Positions 1-19,400 are shown, counted from the first letter of the stretch. The stretch: 64,000 bases of DNA from Syngnathus acus (GCF_901709675.1 NC_051088.1:10504193-10568192), one strand, 5' to 3'. Numbers and translations are program-made. Notes: a model not told the origin generated them from the letters alone.

Positions 1-6289
<6,289 letters not shown>

Positions 6290-7040
6290 GAAGACCCCCC
6301 CCATTCCCTTCACCCTTCATTTGTCCCAGCGAAGAAGCTGACTGTGACCAGCAGTCTGCCGACTCCTCATTCATCTCATCCTGGTCATGACGCCATTACA
6401 CCAAGGGGTGTAATTGGTCAAGACAAAACCTGACTAAACGACTTGGATCAAGGAACTTGAAGGACCTTCCACCTGCTCTCTCTTTTGGCCACCTGTGCCT
6501 GTCGGGAAAAGACCATTTGTGAGTCAGCCGCCCTGCTACATCACACTTTCTGCTGTCACACTGCAGTGTTCAGCATTGGCTTGTTTACAACCGCGTTGCG
6601 TCCCAAGCCTGCTAATGCATTCCTTTAGTGCGGTGGCCCGCATTTCTTCCCATCTTTGCCTCTGCCATCGCATCGACTGGACCCGATAAGGCGGTCGCTC
6701 CTCTTCTTTTTGCACATGTCGCTCTCACCTTTTGTCGTACAATGCAGTGTTTAAAGAAAAAGGATGTTTGTAATTATTTAAAGTGCATTTGAATATTTTT
6801 GGGAGAATCATTCCTTCCCCCCTGTCACAATGGATGTCTAATTTTCTTCCCTAAAGACTAGGGAATCTATAAATATATATAAATATATACAGTAAATGCA
6901 AAAATGCAGACTGTCACGTTTGCAGTGTAAGATTCAATGTATGATATACGCTGGAGATGAAAATCCAATGATGGTTCTATTATGTTGTGATGTTATCTTT
7001 GAGCGTTGAAGTTATCAATAAACTGAAATTCTGATCAGTT
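6290..7040 (+). other. arfgef2: arfgef2 3'UTR with polyadenylation signal
   Basis: Untranslated sequence follows the TGA at 6287-6289. A canonical AATAAA lies at 7017-7022, so cleavage is expected around 7035-7045. The last 250 bases are AT-rich and include a short TATAAATATA tract. The exact end is inferred from the signal. Confidence 0.7.
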
Positions 7041-9085
7041 TAACATTGAAACCAATCACTTTAGTACAATGGTTCACCTCAGATGTTATGTTCACACATC
7101 TTGTTGCTGCTGTCAGGTAGAAAACCTGTCTGTCCAACTGTCCAAACTCACATTGGTCTGCACTAACGTCATCTGTTATGTAAGCATTTTTAAACACTTT
7201 AGTGTTGACGCTTGAATGCTCAAATAAGTTTTGCAAAACTCTCCCTTCCCCTTAATTCTGTGGGAGACTTGCAACATTGTCACCTCAAGATTGAAAGTGG
7301 ATTTTATTTTAGACAATAATGAGTGAAATAGGGAGGTTAAATACATTTCATTGAATCAAATATTTAAAACTGGTCAGCCACTAAGGTAAGTGCAAGCAGA
7401 TTATTTCTGTATATAAAACTGCTTAGTCATCTCATAGTTTTATTTATTGCATCACTCGTGGATCGAAGACCTTTGAGAAAAGAAATTAGAAAGATGTAAC
7501 CACAGTTGTTTGCCTTTATGACAAATTAAAGGCATTTTGTTGAGCGCCCCTTGTGAGCACTGACTTTGATGTGTGGCCATATATCAAACCAAGAATAAAT
7601 TAGAATAAACTTAATATGTTTGGCAAATGGCAAATTATTGTTTGATCTGCAATTTGACCACTACATTTCCTGGTTCAATTAAAATTGGCGTTTGAAAATT
7701 CCTCTATTATACAATGCACATGTTGGAAAACGACGAACTCAGTTAACCAAAGTGCATCTTCAATTCATCTTGACATTCCCCACGAAGCCTAAAAAAAAAA
7801 AAAAATACTTTTTGTGAGCAGTGTATTTTAATTTCCTGAACCTGATGTTTGAAATATGAATATTTACAACGTATTATTTTCAAGAAAAATGTGGAATGCT
7901 AATAATTGATGACACTCAATGTGCCGTTCAAACATATTTCTTCTTCTATGGATGGCAAAATGCATACCATCGTCTGTCCATCAAAACGCAGGTGATGACG
8001 TCAAAGTTACGCGTCAAAGAGATCAAAGATTTGTGCGATGACGCCACAGCGCAACACTTCAGTTAAGTCTGATTAATGTCCAGCTGCACGCATCGCATTC
8101 AGTCTGCTGTCATCTGGGCTTGCAACCACCAAACACCTCAATAGTGGTAAGTAATAAAATAATTTGGATGTTTTGCTAACATGTTGGCCTATGTTCAATT
8201 TACAAATAACACGTTGACCATTTTTTTGTCTGTGCACGCGCGCGCGTCTGCTTGTGGGGTGCTTAAGCTGTTTGTTTAGCTTATTAAAATAGTTCTCAAT
8301 CGTGGTGGTAAGTACTTTCAAAAGTGAATATATTTTTCGTCGTTTTGTCTCGTTTTGAGTGTACCCAATGTAGCGGAGGCTTTTAAACTGAGGTTACCGG
8401 ACCTACGAGGGTCCATCAAGCGTACGTTGAGGGTCTGCAATATTGCTAACAATCAGTAATGTTGAATGACGTTTAAAATTGCATGTCTACATATGGATAA
8501 CAGCACGGCAATAAACACACTTAATAAAGCAATTTCTTTTGTACCTAGGCCGTAGGTGAATTAATAGCGCTAAATAATATTTTGTAAGAGGTCAATATTG
8601 TTAGTTCACTAAAGCACCAACAAGCATCACTAGTGGAATGTGAAAGACTCAGACTCACTGCCAGAGTACAGGTCAGTTGTATTTAACTTAAGAAGTAAAT
8701 ATACAAGGACTGTGGCAACTGAAAAAATTGAGTTGGCTGACATTTTTAGACGGAAGTCCCTTCCTGGTTGTGGCATCTTGGTATTCAGATTTTGATTGCC
8801 CAATTAAAACCAAATTGGACTAAATCAACTAATTCTGGTATTGTTTCCCTAATTATATTTCCTCTTGTTTGTGAGTTAGCTATTGAAACACTACTGCTTC
8901 ATGCTTTCGTAGCAAAAGTTGCTGGTTGGCCGCTGTTACTTTTTTTTTTCCTTTGTCTTTTAGCTTTGATGGCTTTTATCTTGAGCACTTTCTGGCTTTC
9001 TTTGTGGCGCCGTTGTGTGGCAGCCTTGTGAGAGCCTATTGAGTTGCGCTCATGCCATCTGTGTGTCTTTGTATACCCACTCTGT
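7041..9085. other. Intergenic DNA between arfgef2 and bcl2l1
   Basis: Mostly AT-rich sequence with short A and T runs. No reading frame with recognisable protein similarity and no RNA gene were found on either strand. A CpG-containing patch around 7985-8060 has several TGACG/GCGTCA-like motifs, but no promoter can be assigned there. Confidence 0.6.
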
Positions 9086-9089
9086 GGTA

Positions 9090-9143
9090 TGGGTACTGCT
9101 GGGGCCTGAATTTCCCCACCCCTGGGGATCAATAAATATTCAA
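9090..9143 (+). mobile_element. 3' terminal fragment of a non-LTR retrotransposon (LINE tail)
   Basis: The segment has the form CTGAATTTCCCC followed by GGGGATCAATAAA, the typical hairpin-plus-AATAAA end seen in many teleost L2/Rex-like LINEs. No reverse-transcriptase coding sequence remains beside it, so this is a 5'-truncated copy. The family assignment is from memory of the motif, not from a search. Confidence 0.55.
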
Positions 9144-9159
9144 TCAAAAGTCCATTCTC

Positions 9160-10445
9160 ATATTCAGAATGGCGCGCGTGAGAGACGGTAGTTTAATTCA
9201 GCAATAAACTCAATTTTCCTTGGAAGTGTCTGTTTCCTCAGCTTTGCCCCGCCTCAGCAATGCGCATCAATACATCTCCCCTGGTCTTGCTTGCCAGGGT
9301 AGAGACATTTCCCCCTGTCGATGGGGACGGGTGCAAGGCGGAAGTGACCACTGGGAGGCGCGCTGCGTCTTTGTGAAGTGGCTTGGTGGGCGGTACCTGC
9401 TACCCCCAACTAACCACTAGCTTCTTCTAGCTATCGATCGTCGGCGTTTAGCTCGACGGTTTTGCAATGACTGGATTGTTTCTTTCGGGTGAATACTGCA
9501 AGCCGAGGCGACCAGAAATGGTTCTTTGGAAGCCGCCGTACAAGTAAGAGCCGTCCTTGTTTGTTTTCGTAAAATAGACACTACGTTTGATCGGCGGTTG
9601 TGGTTTTTAAAAAACGGCGGAGACAGGCTACGTTTCTTTCCTCTTGCTAGCAGAGGACGGAGGTCGATAGAATTGGAAGAGTCCCCCACCAATATTTCAT
9701 CAGAGTAGTTTTCCCCTCTGAATTAAAACGATGTTCTTTTGCATATTAAAACAATGGATATAACTGAATGAGCGTTTGCTCTCATTTCCGCTTGAATGCG
9801 ATTGCAACTCAATGACAGCAACATACGTGCAGCTCATTTAGAGCTGGCAGAGCGATGTGTCCGTTATCGTTCCAATGTGTTAAGTACAAATGGCTGGACT
9901 CGCGTCCGGGCGGTGTCTTATAATGAGTTTTTATTAATTGCATGCGTTTTCACTCAGCGATTATGACAGGAGAGGTCGCGCTGCCTTCACAATCCCACAC
10001 AACTCATTTCCCCCAATAGGAAATGCCAGACGTCTTCCGGTTTTTTTTATTTTTCAAACAGCACTGCCTTTTTTTTTTTTATCATTACGTGAACATCATA
10101 GCCGCCTGGCAGATTAAACACTTCTAAAGGTTTGTTAGATTGTGATTACGACATGCGTGGCGCCCTTATCGGCATCGAACTGGAAAAACAGTAATTGAAC
10201 TGCGTCTTTCATGATAATAGGGAAATTCTCCACAGGCTCCTGAAAGCGTCTTGTTACGTAATCTGTCAAGTGGGCGTGTTCGTGTTCGTGTATGGGGAGG
10301 GGGGAGCAGACTGATTACGAGTAGTGTCCACGCGCTCTCCGCCACACAAAAGTGGGCTTTACCGTTTAAATTCTCAAACACTCGGATAGTTTGGCAGACG
10401 GGAACGAGCAGGGACGAAGTCGTCGTCTTTTTAACCAACGTGCAG
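9160..10445 (+). promoter_or_regulatory. bcl2l1: Probable bcl2l1 promoter region with candidate untranslated first exons
   Basis: CpG-containing sequence stands out from the AT-rich DNA before it, with GGCGCGCG at 9171, GGAAGTGACC near 9341 (ETS-like) and TGGGCGG near 9387. Two good splice donors follow CpG-rich stretches: CAA|GTAAGA after 9543 and CAG|GTAAGA after 10445. Either could end an untranslated first exon spliced to the acceptor at 13307/13308. The family's usual structure (a noncoding first exon, then a large coding exon) supports this. Transcription start sites are not visible directly. Confidence 0.4.
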
Positions 10446-13307
10446 GTAAGAGGCCATCTTTCCTCTCCCGCACACTTGGCGTTGACGCGTGTGTGTAGTA
10501 TTGTCTTAATTCTGCTTTTGGATGACAATCATAGATGCTAATGAGGAGGTTTGGACTATTGCCTTGTTGGGATCTCCCTTTCGTGATAAGAGAAAGCGCT
10601 GAGCCAAGACGGCATTTGTCTGTTCGGAGAGGGACGAATTGTGTCGTCCAGGTGCCACATTTGCGAGGGACAAGTTAGCACGCGTGCTGCCCTTGTGTTT
10701 ACGTGTGGTACGTGGCTAGCCCAGCCACGTGGTCCGTGGAGCTTGAGAACATGTGGCCACTGTAAACACGGCCACGTCCGTCAGCCTGCTCCAGGCTCGC
10801 TTTCAAAATGTTATAAACAACAGCAACGTGTTAACTCTAGATTACAATTTTAAGTAGAACGGAACTGCGGAAGTATTTTCCCCCCCTACTTTCGCCTGCT
10901 TTTGTGCTTGTTCCATCGGGGATGTCTTCGTTCGTTTCACCTCCTCAATGCTCAAGCTGTGTATTAAATGTGGCCTTTCACAGCAATAACGAGAAGTTAT
11001 TAACACGTCTGTACATTTATTTAAAAAAAATAGTTAATAGTTTATTTTTGTTGTTGCTGCTGTACCGAGTAAGCTTGTCTAACCGCACTGCGTTTCCCCC
11101 ACATAAATCTTTCTTCCCCAATTTCAAATTTCTCCCACTCTTTGCGTATATTAAAAATAAATGGGAGACAATATGCCAAACACATTTCGCGCCACCACCC
11201 TTTTTTGACCAGAGTTATTTGATTATTTCGTTTTGACTAGGGTTTTTTAAATGTTTGGTGATTATGGTAAATGTTTGGAATGAAAACGGATTGTTTTATT
11301 TGAGCTTTCATATTTTGTTTTTTACCTATGTATGGAGTATTTGTCGATTGCTGCATTAAAAAAAAAAAAAAAATCACCAAGCTTTGTGTAATAAACTAAA
11401 ATTCTCAAATGATTTTGACCTTCTGTCCAAAATCAAAGTAAATACAATTGAAAAGAACCCCTAAAGCTCATGTATAATATTGACAAATTCAAAAGCAAAG
11501 AACAGTTTTGCTTTAAGTAATTAACTTAAGATCTAGTTTTAGTTTTTGTATTTTTAATTTTATTTTGTCAACTTTTTTCAATTTTACTTTATTTTGTTAA
11601 CTATGTGGCTGACTTGCTGTATTCCTCATACCAAACAATTTTTGAAACATGTTTTTCCCCCTCACCGGCTGTAAGGTACATGGTAATTATTTTTTTATAG
11701 ATTCTTATCAAGAAAAGGACATCGTCTTGGAAATGTCTCTTTGTCAAAACACAATCCTTAAGAAATATATTTTTTTAATGTTAAAGACTTTAATTGGATG
11801 AGTGGAAAACGAGATGACAGACAACCTTGCATGGCTGGTCTGGTCAGTATGGCTGCTGTCCAAGAGCAAGGCTAAACTCCCTCCAGCTCTCGTATGCTTG
11901 TCTGATGTAAAGTTGTGCCGGTGAAGCAAGGCACAATGTTTGGCAATGTTCAGTGATTCTGCGTATGGAAGTTTTTCTTGAGCAAAAAATGAAACTCACT
12001 AGTTGCTTTGTTGAAAATGTGTTGCTCAATACAGCGATCATACTGCTAAATTCACCAAAGATCCTGGATACGCGTGTGCCTTTGTTTTACTGACCTGATT
12101 TGGTTCACGATTGGTAAAGGGAGCATGATTCAGAAACCCTGTCTTTTTTGCTTCTGCTGTAAATGGGCTTTAAAACTACGAAAGCTGCTATACTGCTCGA
12201 CAAACACAATCCGTTTCATTGCTCAAGTTGATTAATCACTCAGCTCCTAATTGAACGTTGTTTATCACTGAGTGTAAGTCTCAAGTGATGTCTTTGGTAT
12301 TTACCAATTGGTATTTCCAATGAAAGGTGTACATAATATGATGAACGTTATAGCTCAGATTAGACTGCCGATACTATGCCGTGACAACTGCAGCCACAAC
12401 ACTGAACCTTTCAAATGTAAAATAAAATACATTGACGCTGCAAAGGCATGAGTTTTAATATCTTTTCTAGGGTGGCATGACATAAAGCATTTGACGCTTA
12501 CCTGTCTTGGTTTACTTCCACCTGTCTCTGTTGTTGGCCTGCTCGTTGCATGGTAGCTAGCAGAAGGTCTTTGGGGGTTTGCTCATGATCCTCCCTTCTT
12601 TGTGCCCACAGCCACTGCGACAGTGACGGCACAAAATGAAGGAAGCCCCCCCCTTCTCTCTTTGTTGCGGAAACCCACCTTAATTAACTGACCTGCCATA
12701 TTGACAAGACGCTAATCCAGCATTGTCTTGTATATCCGCTAGTGCTATGACGTTGACACCACCCAACTGGTACAAGCGGTTGAAGGTGTGACGCTCATCT
12801 GTGGTCCACCAAGTGCCATTTTGGTTTTGAGACGGCGCCAGCAGAGAGACGAGACGGCCGCGAGCGTTGACGCATCGTGTTAATGATGTTATGAATCAAA
12901 GCTAATAAGCCATTGCCAAAATCGATAACATCGGCGCTCGCGCTTTGTGTCTGGTGCTTTTCATTTTCATTCTGCCTGACGTGCAGATGAGAGCAAGTCA
13001 AAAGCGAAAGGTGGGAGTTTGTGAGCAGTTGACAGAGCCTCGAGACTCACTCACCTAAACCTCACCTTCAGTGCCCCACCACTCCCTTTGTCTTCCTCAT
13101 CCCCCTCTCTCTCACACGCACAGGCACACGAGCGTCTCATTAATTGAACTACCATCTGCTCCATATGTACCATCCCAATTAGAGGGATTGAACTTTCACC
13201 CCACCTGTCTAAATCTGAGAGGTGGAACTATACGAACACACTAGCACGCACACACTCGGTGTAAACTGTCCAGACTTTGAGCCTTTTCTTGTTGTGTCTT
13301 TCCACAG
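10446..13307 (+). other. bcl2l1: Putative first intron of bcl2l1
   Basis: Noncoding sequence between the candidate first exons and the acceptor at 13307. It is AT-rich from 10980 to 11800. A CpG-rich patch at 12815-12990 is less degenerate in appearance and may be regulatory. No ORF with protein-like features was found. Confidence 0.5.
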
Positions 13308-13481
13308 GGTCTGAACTGGATTGTCAGCCTTGTGTAGTGTTTTTGGTCTCCGCCCCCTCAAGTGTCCTCTGGACCTCGGCTGGCCATGGTGGTCTGAAGA
13401 AAGGGGAGGTGCTGCGAGCGTGCGTCTTGACTCGAAGGGACCCGGAACGAAGAGAAGCACTTTCCCAAGCCCGATTCCAAT
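13308..13481 (+). other. bcl2l1: bcl2l1 5'UTR part of the main exon, with a minimal upstream ORF
   Basis: The exon starts after a good acceptor (TTTCCACAG, ending at 13307). The only upstream ATG in this exon is at 13386, in the strong context GCCATGG, and it opens a three-codon frame (Met-Val-Val-stop, 13386-13397), 84 bases before the main start. The main ATG at 13482 has A at -3. Confidence 0.7.
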
Positions 13482-16400
13482 ATGTCTCAAAACCGAGAAC
13501 TTGTTGAGTTTTACGTTAGCTATAAACTCTCCCTGAGAAACTACCCCCTCAACCTCGTTGGACTCACACAGGAATTGAACAGGACTGACGACGGTGCGGA
13601 AGCCTCAGGCGAGGAGCAGCGCATACAGACGCCCGCCAACGGGACTACCAATGGCACCAGTCCCCCAGCGTCGCCGCCACGACAGACGGCGAGCCTAAAC
13701 GCGGTGAAGGAGGCCCTGCGGGACTCGGCCAATGAGTTTGAGGTGCGCTACTCCCACGCCTTCAGCGACCTGGACCAACAGCTACACATCACGCCGGCCA
13801 CGGCCTACCAAAGCTTTGAGAACGTTGTGAATGAGGTATTCCGGGACGACATCAACTGGGGCCGCATCGTGGGGCTCTTTGCGTTTGGCGGCGCGCTGTG
13901 CGTCGAGTGCATGGAGAAGGAGATGAGCCCTCTGGTGGGCAGGATCATCGAGTGGATGACGGTATACCTGGATAACCACCTTCAGCCCTGGATAGAGAGC
14001 CAAGGAGGCTGGGTGAGTCTCAAATGCATGCACCTCACTCACTGAGTTGTTCACTTAGGCTCGTTGCGGTTGGGCATTGTAAAAGTCAGACTTGCTTCTT
14101 TTCACAGCACAATACCGCTTTGGTTCTGCTTTGATTAGCCCTGTTGGGCTTTTTAAAAAAAATTTCACCCGTCAACCGTGTCAGGAAAATCGTAGCGCAC
14201 TGAGCCCATCTGTCGGAACGACACACAAACACTTCGAGATATTGCAATCTGATCACGTGATCCGTAATTGTGAGTGATTTCTTGATTTACATGTTTGATA
14301 AATATTTCTTAAACGCAGCTTAAACCGTCAGGTTGACACATGTTGATGCAAGCAATGACGGTTAGATGAGTTTGTTGCTATAGACTGTGGACGCACATGT
14401 CGCCGAGCAAGACGGGACACTGGTTAAAGCGGATACAAAACCAAAAGATGGTGCCTTTGTCCAGAAAGCTCGTGTTTTGGGGAGAAAGATATCACCATAA
14501 GCTTTCACTCAAGCAGCAGACAGGCAGGGCGAGCGAAAAGGTTCTACAAAGTAGAGATGCACCGATCCGACTTTTTCAGTTTCGATACCGATACCGATGC
14601 CGTGGCTTTGCGTATCGGTCGATACCCGATACCGATCCGATATTATGGTTGACTTAACAAGCTACATACCTCTCTACATGTGGAACAGAAAAGACTAAAG
14701 GCAATGGCATCAGGCATGACTACACAGTTCATTCCTAAGACAAAATGTAACAAGATAAAGCAGATTCATGCAATGAACTATTTATTTGTAACAAAAATTG
14801 TGCAACAGCAGCAATAAAGTGTATCAGCATTTAAATTCAAGTAAATTAGGATACAAACTTCTTAAAAAAAAAAATACAAATGTTGCAGCTGAAACTGCAC
14901 TGGGCAAATATAGAAAGGGTGATCAAGCACACAGTAACCAAATATTAAAATAAATAGTAAACATGTAAACATTAGGTGCCGTTTCACATCACTCATGACC
15001 TGTTGATGCTCTAAATGCTCATTTAAGCAGCAATGAGAAGTGCTCCCTGAAAACAAGCTCCGCTTAGTACTAGTACTATAACTGGCAGTACTACCACCAC
15101 CCCTGGCAACATTAGCTTTGCGGACATTACAAACTGCCGTCGAGCTAGTTGGCGTGTTCAGTTTAAAGTACCTCCACACAGCTGACTCTTTCGTTCGCTC
15201 CATGTTTGCGTGCTGCTGACGTATGACGTAGCCGCGTCCCGCGGCACACGTGCTGCTGACGTATGACGTAGCCCGCGTCCCAATAGATTAAGGAAAGGAT
15301 CGGCTCACAGATCGGCTGCATTTTCCGATACCCGATCCATCAATTTTGTTGATATCGGGGCCGATATCCGATCCAGATATCGGATCGGTGCATCTCTACT
15401 ACAAAGTCTGAAAAGCCACGCAGACAGCAGGAGGGAACATTATTGTGAAGCATCTCACTGGCAGGTTGGCAAATGTGATGCATTGAAACCACTTGGCTTT
15501 GAGTAGAAGTCTGACTAGTTTGAATTATGTTGAGACAAACAAATCTGCGTGCCCCACTGGTTGCATTTGGCAAGGTGATGAAAATGTTCCTCGTAGATGA
15601 GAGGATCCCACACTCACTTACCCAATATTCATCTCGAAAGTGAAAGTGTCTTGCGTGGCACACCCGGCCGGGGTGTACTCTTGGAACTCGGGGTCAGAAG
15701 TAGTACTTTACAGTAACTAGCAGATGCCAGTGGAAAATCTCCAGACTGTGGCCTAACATTTTTAAGTTGGCTCTGGAATTTTTTGTGTGTGTTTGGAGTT
15801 GGCTCTGGAATTTTTTGTGTGTGTTTGGATTCTTTCAACACCGAATGAGTGGTTAGTTGCTGATCAAGAAGTCCCGAAACATTTCGACCATATTGTTCAT
15901 GATGTGATTTTGACATGACGTGTTGGTGAGGTATCGTCATGGGAGACTTGAGACTAGATCGAACGCTGTCAACAGAGGCGCAGATTGTGCACAAACAATG
16001 GTCAAATCACAGCTTGCTCAGCTGCTGGCTAATTGATCAACAACTAGACGCTCGATGACCTCAATGAACACAGGAGGACATCGGCCTTTGGAGCGGCCGT
16101 GCCGTCCACCCGCCGTGCCTGGGGGCTGAGTTGTATCATCTCAGGGTGGGGAAGATTCCAGGCCATCACAGATAGTCCTTTGTTTCACAGCGGTCACTCG
16201 ATTGGTTCTTGGCCATCCTCCTTTTTTTTTTTTTTTTTTTTTTCTCTTCTTCTTTCTTTCCTGTTTTCCTCCCTTGCCTCGGCCTCTCCTCTAGCAAGCG
16301 CTTGTCCGTGGCAGCTGCCTGCACATGAAAGCTATGTTTTTCTCGCACGGGGTTGGCTAGAGCCAGGCCGTCCCAGTACAGTCTGACCCGTGTGTGCGCG

Positions 16401-19400
16401 TGCGTGCACTGCAGGACCGTTAAGGTCAGCTTTTTCCTTTGTGCCAGCCATTTGATGGTATGAAGGAGAACGGCAGCCACGGGGAGGGGTTGTTTATGTC
16501 CACTCTGGTGTTCTGTATAGCGGCAGGTCAAAGGCCGACGCTATGGCAACCGCCATCCCAGCGGCTGCTGCGTTGTGCACCTAGGAGGAAAGCTCACTGG
16601 GCAGGCCGCAGCTTTTGTCTCTTTGCACTGCCAGATGCCCATTTTAAAAGGGGATGTAACGTACAACGATAGAAGCAGGCATTTAATGTTTCTCCATGTG
16701 TTCAATTTTGAATGGTGGCCAATCGAGTGTACAATTGGCGAGCCTTGACTGTTGAGCATCGTACATTTTTGGAGGCTGGATGTCCAGTTTTAGCGCTTTG
16801 AATAAGAGTGCTGCTCACCTCACATATTGCTGCTGCTCATGTTGAGATGGCGTCTTTCTGGAATACACTCTGTGCAAAATACTTAACTAAATCCTTGTAT
16901 GCTTACTAAATAGAACGAAAATCACATATCACCTTCTTAACACAATGGCCTGTCAGTCTTTCAGAAAACATAAAAAAAACGGAACCAAATACTGCTAATA
17001 TTTACAATTTTATTTCAGGGGTGGAATTTGTTTACCTAAAGATGTTGCAGAGTTAAGAGGTGGAATTTGTTTACCTAAAGATGTTGCAGATTTAAGATAT
17101 TTAAGGCAATTTATTGCTCATGAAAATGTGACCAAGGCCGTTATTTTAAGAATGTGACGATATACAAACACACCCTTGTCACACTTGCGAGTCGTCATCA
17201 AGTGTTTGCGTGTCAACGTAACCTGGACCGGGAGAAGTAAGTGAATGAATGTTGTCCTGAAAGTTAAATGGCTCAGCGTCTATGCTTTCACTTCTCCTGC
17301 CGATGGATAACACTTCCCGGCGCGCATGGTGCCACTTCCTCCGAAGCCCCAAGCCAGCCCTCCCCTTCCTCCCTCCCTCCCTCGGTTGGCTTTTTATTGC
17401 ACTGTGCAGAGAGCATATAAGTGTGACCCTTCTTGCTTATTTATGAGCACACTCCAGCCGCCAGGGCAGTCCCGACAGCACAGATGGAAACTTGAGTGTT
17501 TTACCACCACAGTATCGTAGCATCATCCCCCCCCCGTTCATATTTGAATTAGTCTCCTCATCAAACAGCCTGTCTCACTTCTTCTTTTTTTGTGGTCTCG
17601 ACGGCTCAAATTCAAAACACCCCAGATTCCCCGAAAGGCACCAGTTGCAAAACCCACGCAAGACGCTTTCTCGCTCGCTTCTCTTTTTTTTTTTTTTTTT
17701 TTTTTTCTCCCTGTATCTCTTGCAACCTGCCTTCATTTCCCCCTGGCACATCCTCGCAGGGATATGCCACCGGCAGATGTTGGATCATCGCCGTGAGGCA
17801 GGTGTGCCCTCCTCAATGTTAGCTGATGAAATGTTTGTCTGCTAGTCTGCACCACCTAGGTCATTTCTCTTTCACTCAGTTCCTCAGTCGCTTTCAAATG
17901 AAGCATTTCGGTATGCAGTAAAATGAAGGCGAGATAAAAGTGGGGAAACAAGAACCAGTTGACAGATAATGGGCGACCCTCCAGTCATCTTAGAAGTTTT
18001 GACACCCACTTGTAGGCGGCTCCATTTTCAACAAGTCAAGATTTGAGTAGGACAGGGATTTCCCTGCATAATTTGTCACATCACAAAACAAACACAATAA
18101 CACACTAGATGAATCAGTCTGCTTTCATGAACGACTAGAGAATTCACACAATACTTGTAAGAGCCTGAAATCAGAAAATTTGGACAATCTTAAGTTAAAA
18201 ACTGCTCTAAAAATTGCTTGATTATTAAATGTGGGCAATTAATTTGATAATCCATTTGTTATTGATTAATTTTGACACTTCCACCTGTATCTCCTAAAAT
18301 GCCACTTAAGCTCGCTGTTGAAATGTCCTAAAAATGTGACACACCATTTACATCACTGTTAAAATCTTTGTCCAGCTTTTTATTCACTTGGCATTTCAAC
18401 ACGGGAGTTAGAGAAAAACACACTTTTTTTTCCCCCTATAGACCCAGCTAACAATAATAATGAAAACAAAAATATTTTTCTTAAGGTGTCCTATCTCAAT
18501 ATGACCTTGTCAAAATGACCTGTTAAATCAACGGGGGGGGGGGGCTGTAAGACTCTTAACTGCACGACCTTGTATGGCGTATCCAGGAGTGTTTAGAAAA
18601 CAACTGCTTCTCAAGAAGTCTTCATTTTAGATTGAAACGTTCCATCGTAGAAAGAATACTTGTCTCATTCCAAGTTACTGTAGCAATGAAAATATTTCTA
18701 GACTATCTTAAATAACAATAGAATGTAGCCAATAAAACTTAATAAGGCTTCAGAAACCGCGTAGGCATCGTGACAATTTTTTGCAATATAGACTATAAAT
18801 TACAATTTCAGTTCCTCATTGTGAGGAAAATGATTCTGACAACTTGTCATCCAACCTAAGTGTTCCGATAGAAGGTGGCAGGGGTCACAGGTTCTGCAGT
18901 GTAGAGCAAACCTTGCTGTCATTAATACCACCAGCCAGGCTAGCAAACGATCCCGCCGGAGCTTATTTTGGAGGCCGTGCTGAGCGAGCTGCTGAGATAG
19001 TGCCATATTAGCGGTTCCTGATGGGAGATAAATATTCTCGGCCAGAGCCGCGACCGAGCGAAGTGCCCAAGTAAAAGGCCATATATTGCCAGATAATAGA
19101 CAGACAGGGGAGGAAGCGGCAGTGCCATCGACCCTAATAACACTGTTACCGGCCGAGGAGGCGATTGCAGTGATTACTCAGTGGAGACCGAGCTGCCTCA
19201 GGGTCGGGCTACAGCCTTATTACCAATTAGGGAAGAATAATATCTTAACTCGCTTTCGAGGGAAACAATGTCTTCCCCCTCCTCTGGCAGACATAAAAGT
19301 CTCTCTGGTCTGAAGAAGCTCGATGGCAGCTGGGTGGAGCTAATGCTTGGGGAAGAAACCTGGAAAAGAAGAAAAGTACTAAAAGGCCATTAGTCCAGTT

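Larger units (their letters stand above)
14552..15398. mobile_element. Non-autonomous hAT-superfamily DNA transposon (847 bp)
   Basis: The ends are inverted repeats (TAGAGATGCACCGATCCG at the left; its reverse complement at the right), flanked by a perfect 8-bp duplication CTACAAAG at 14544-14551 and 15399-15406. An 8-bp target duplication is the hAT hallmark. Subterminal copies of CCGATATC/GATATCGG-type motifs lie at both ends. A decayed BED-type zinc-finger start is left on the minus strand, and a 40-bp-period repeat lies near the right end. The perfect target duplication suggests fairly recent insertion. Confidence 0.9.

Noticed and set aside
14013-14045. Extension of the Bcl-xL frame past codon 177
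   Set aside because: The extension crosses a consensus donor (GTGAGT), and residues beyond GGW do not match BH2, whereas the exon at 30654 does.
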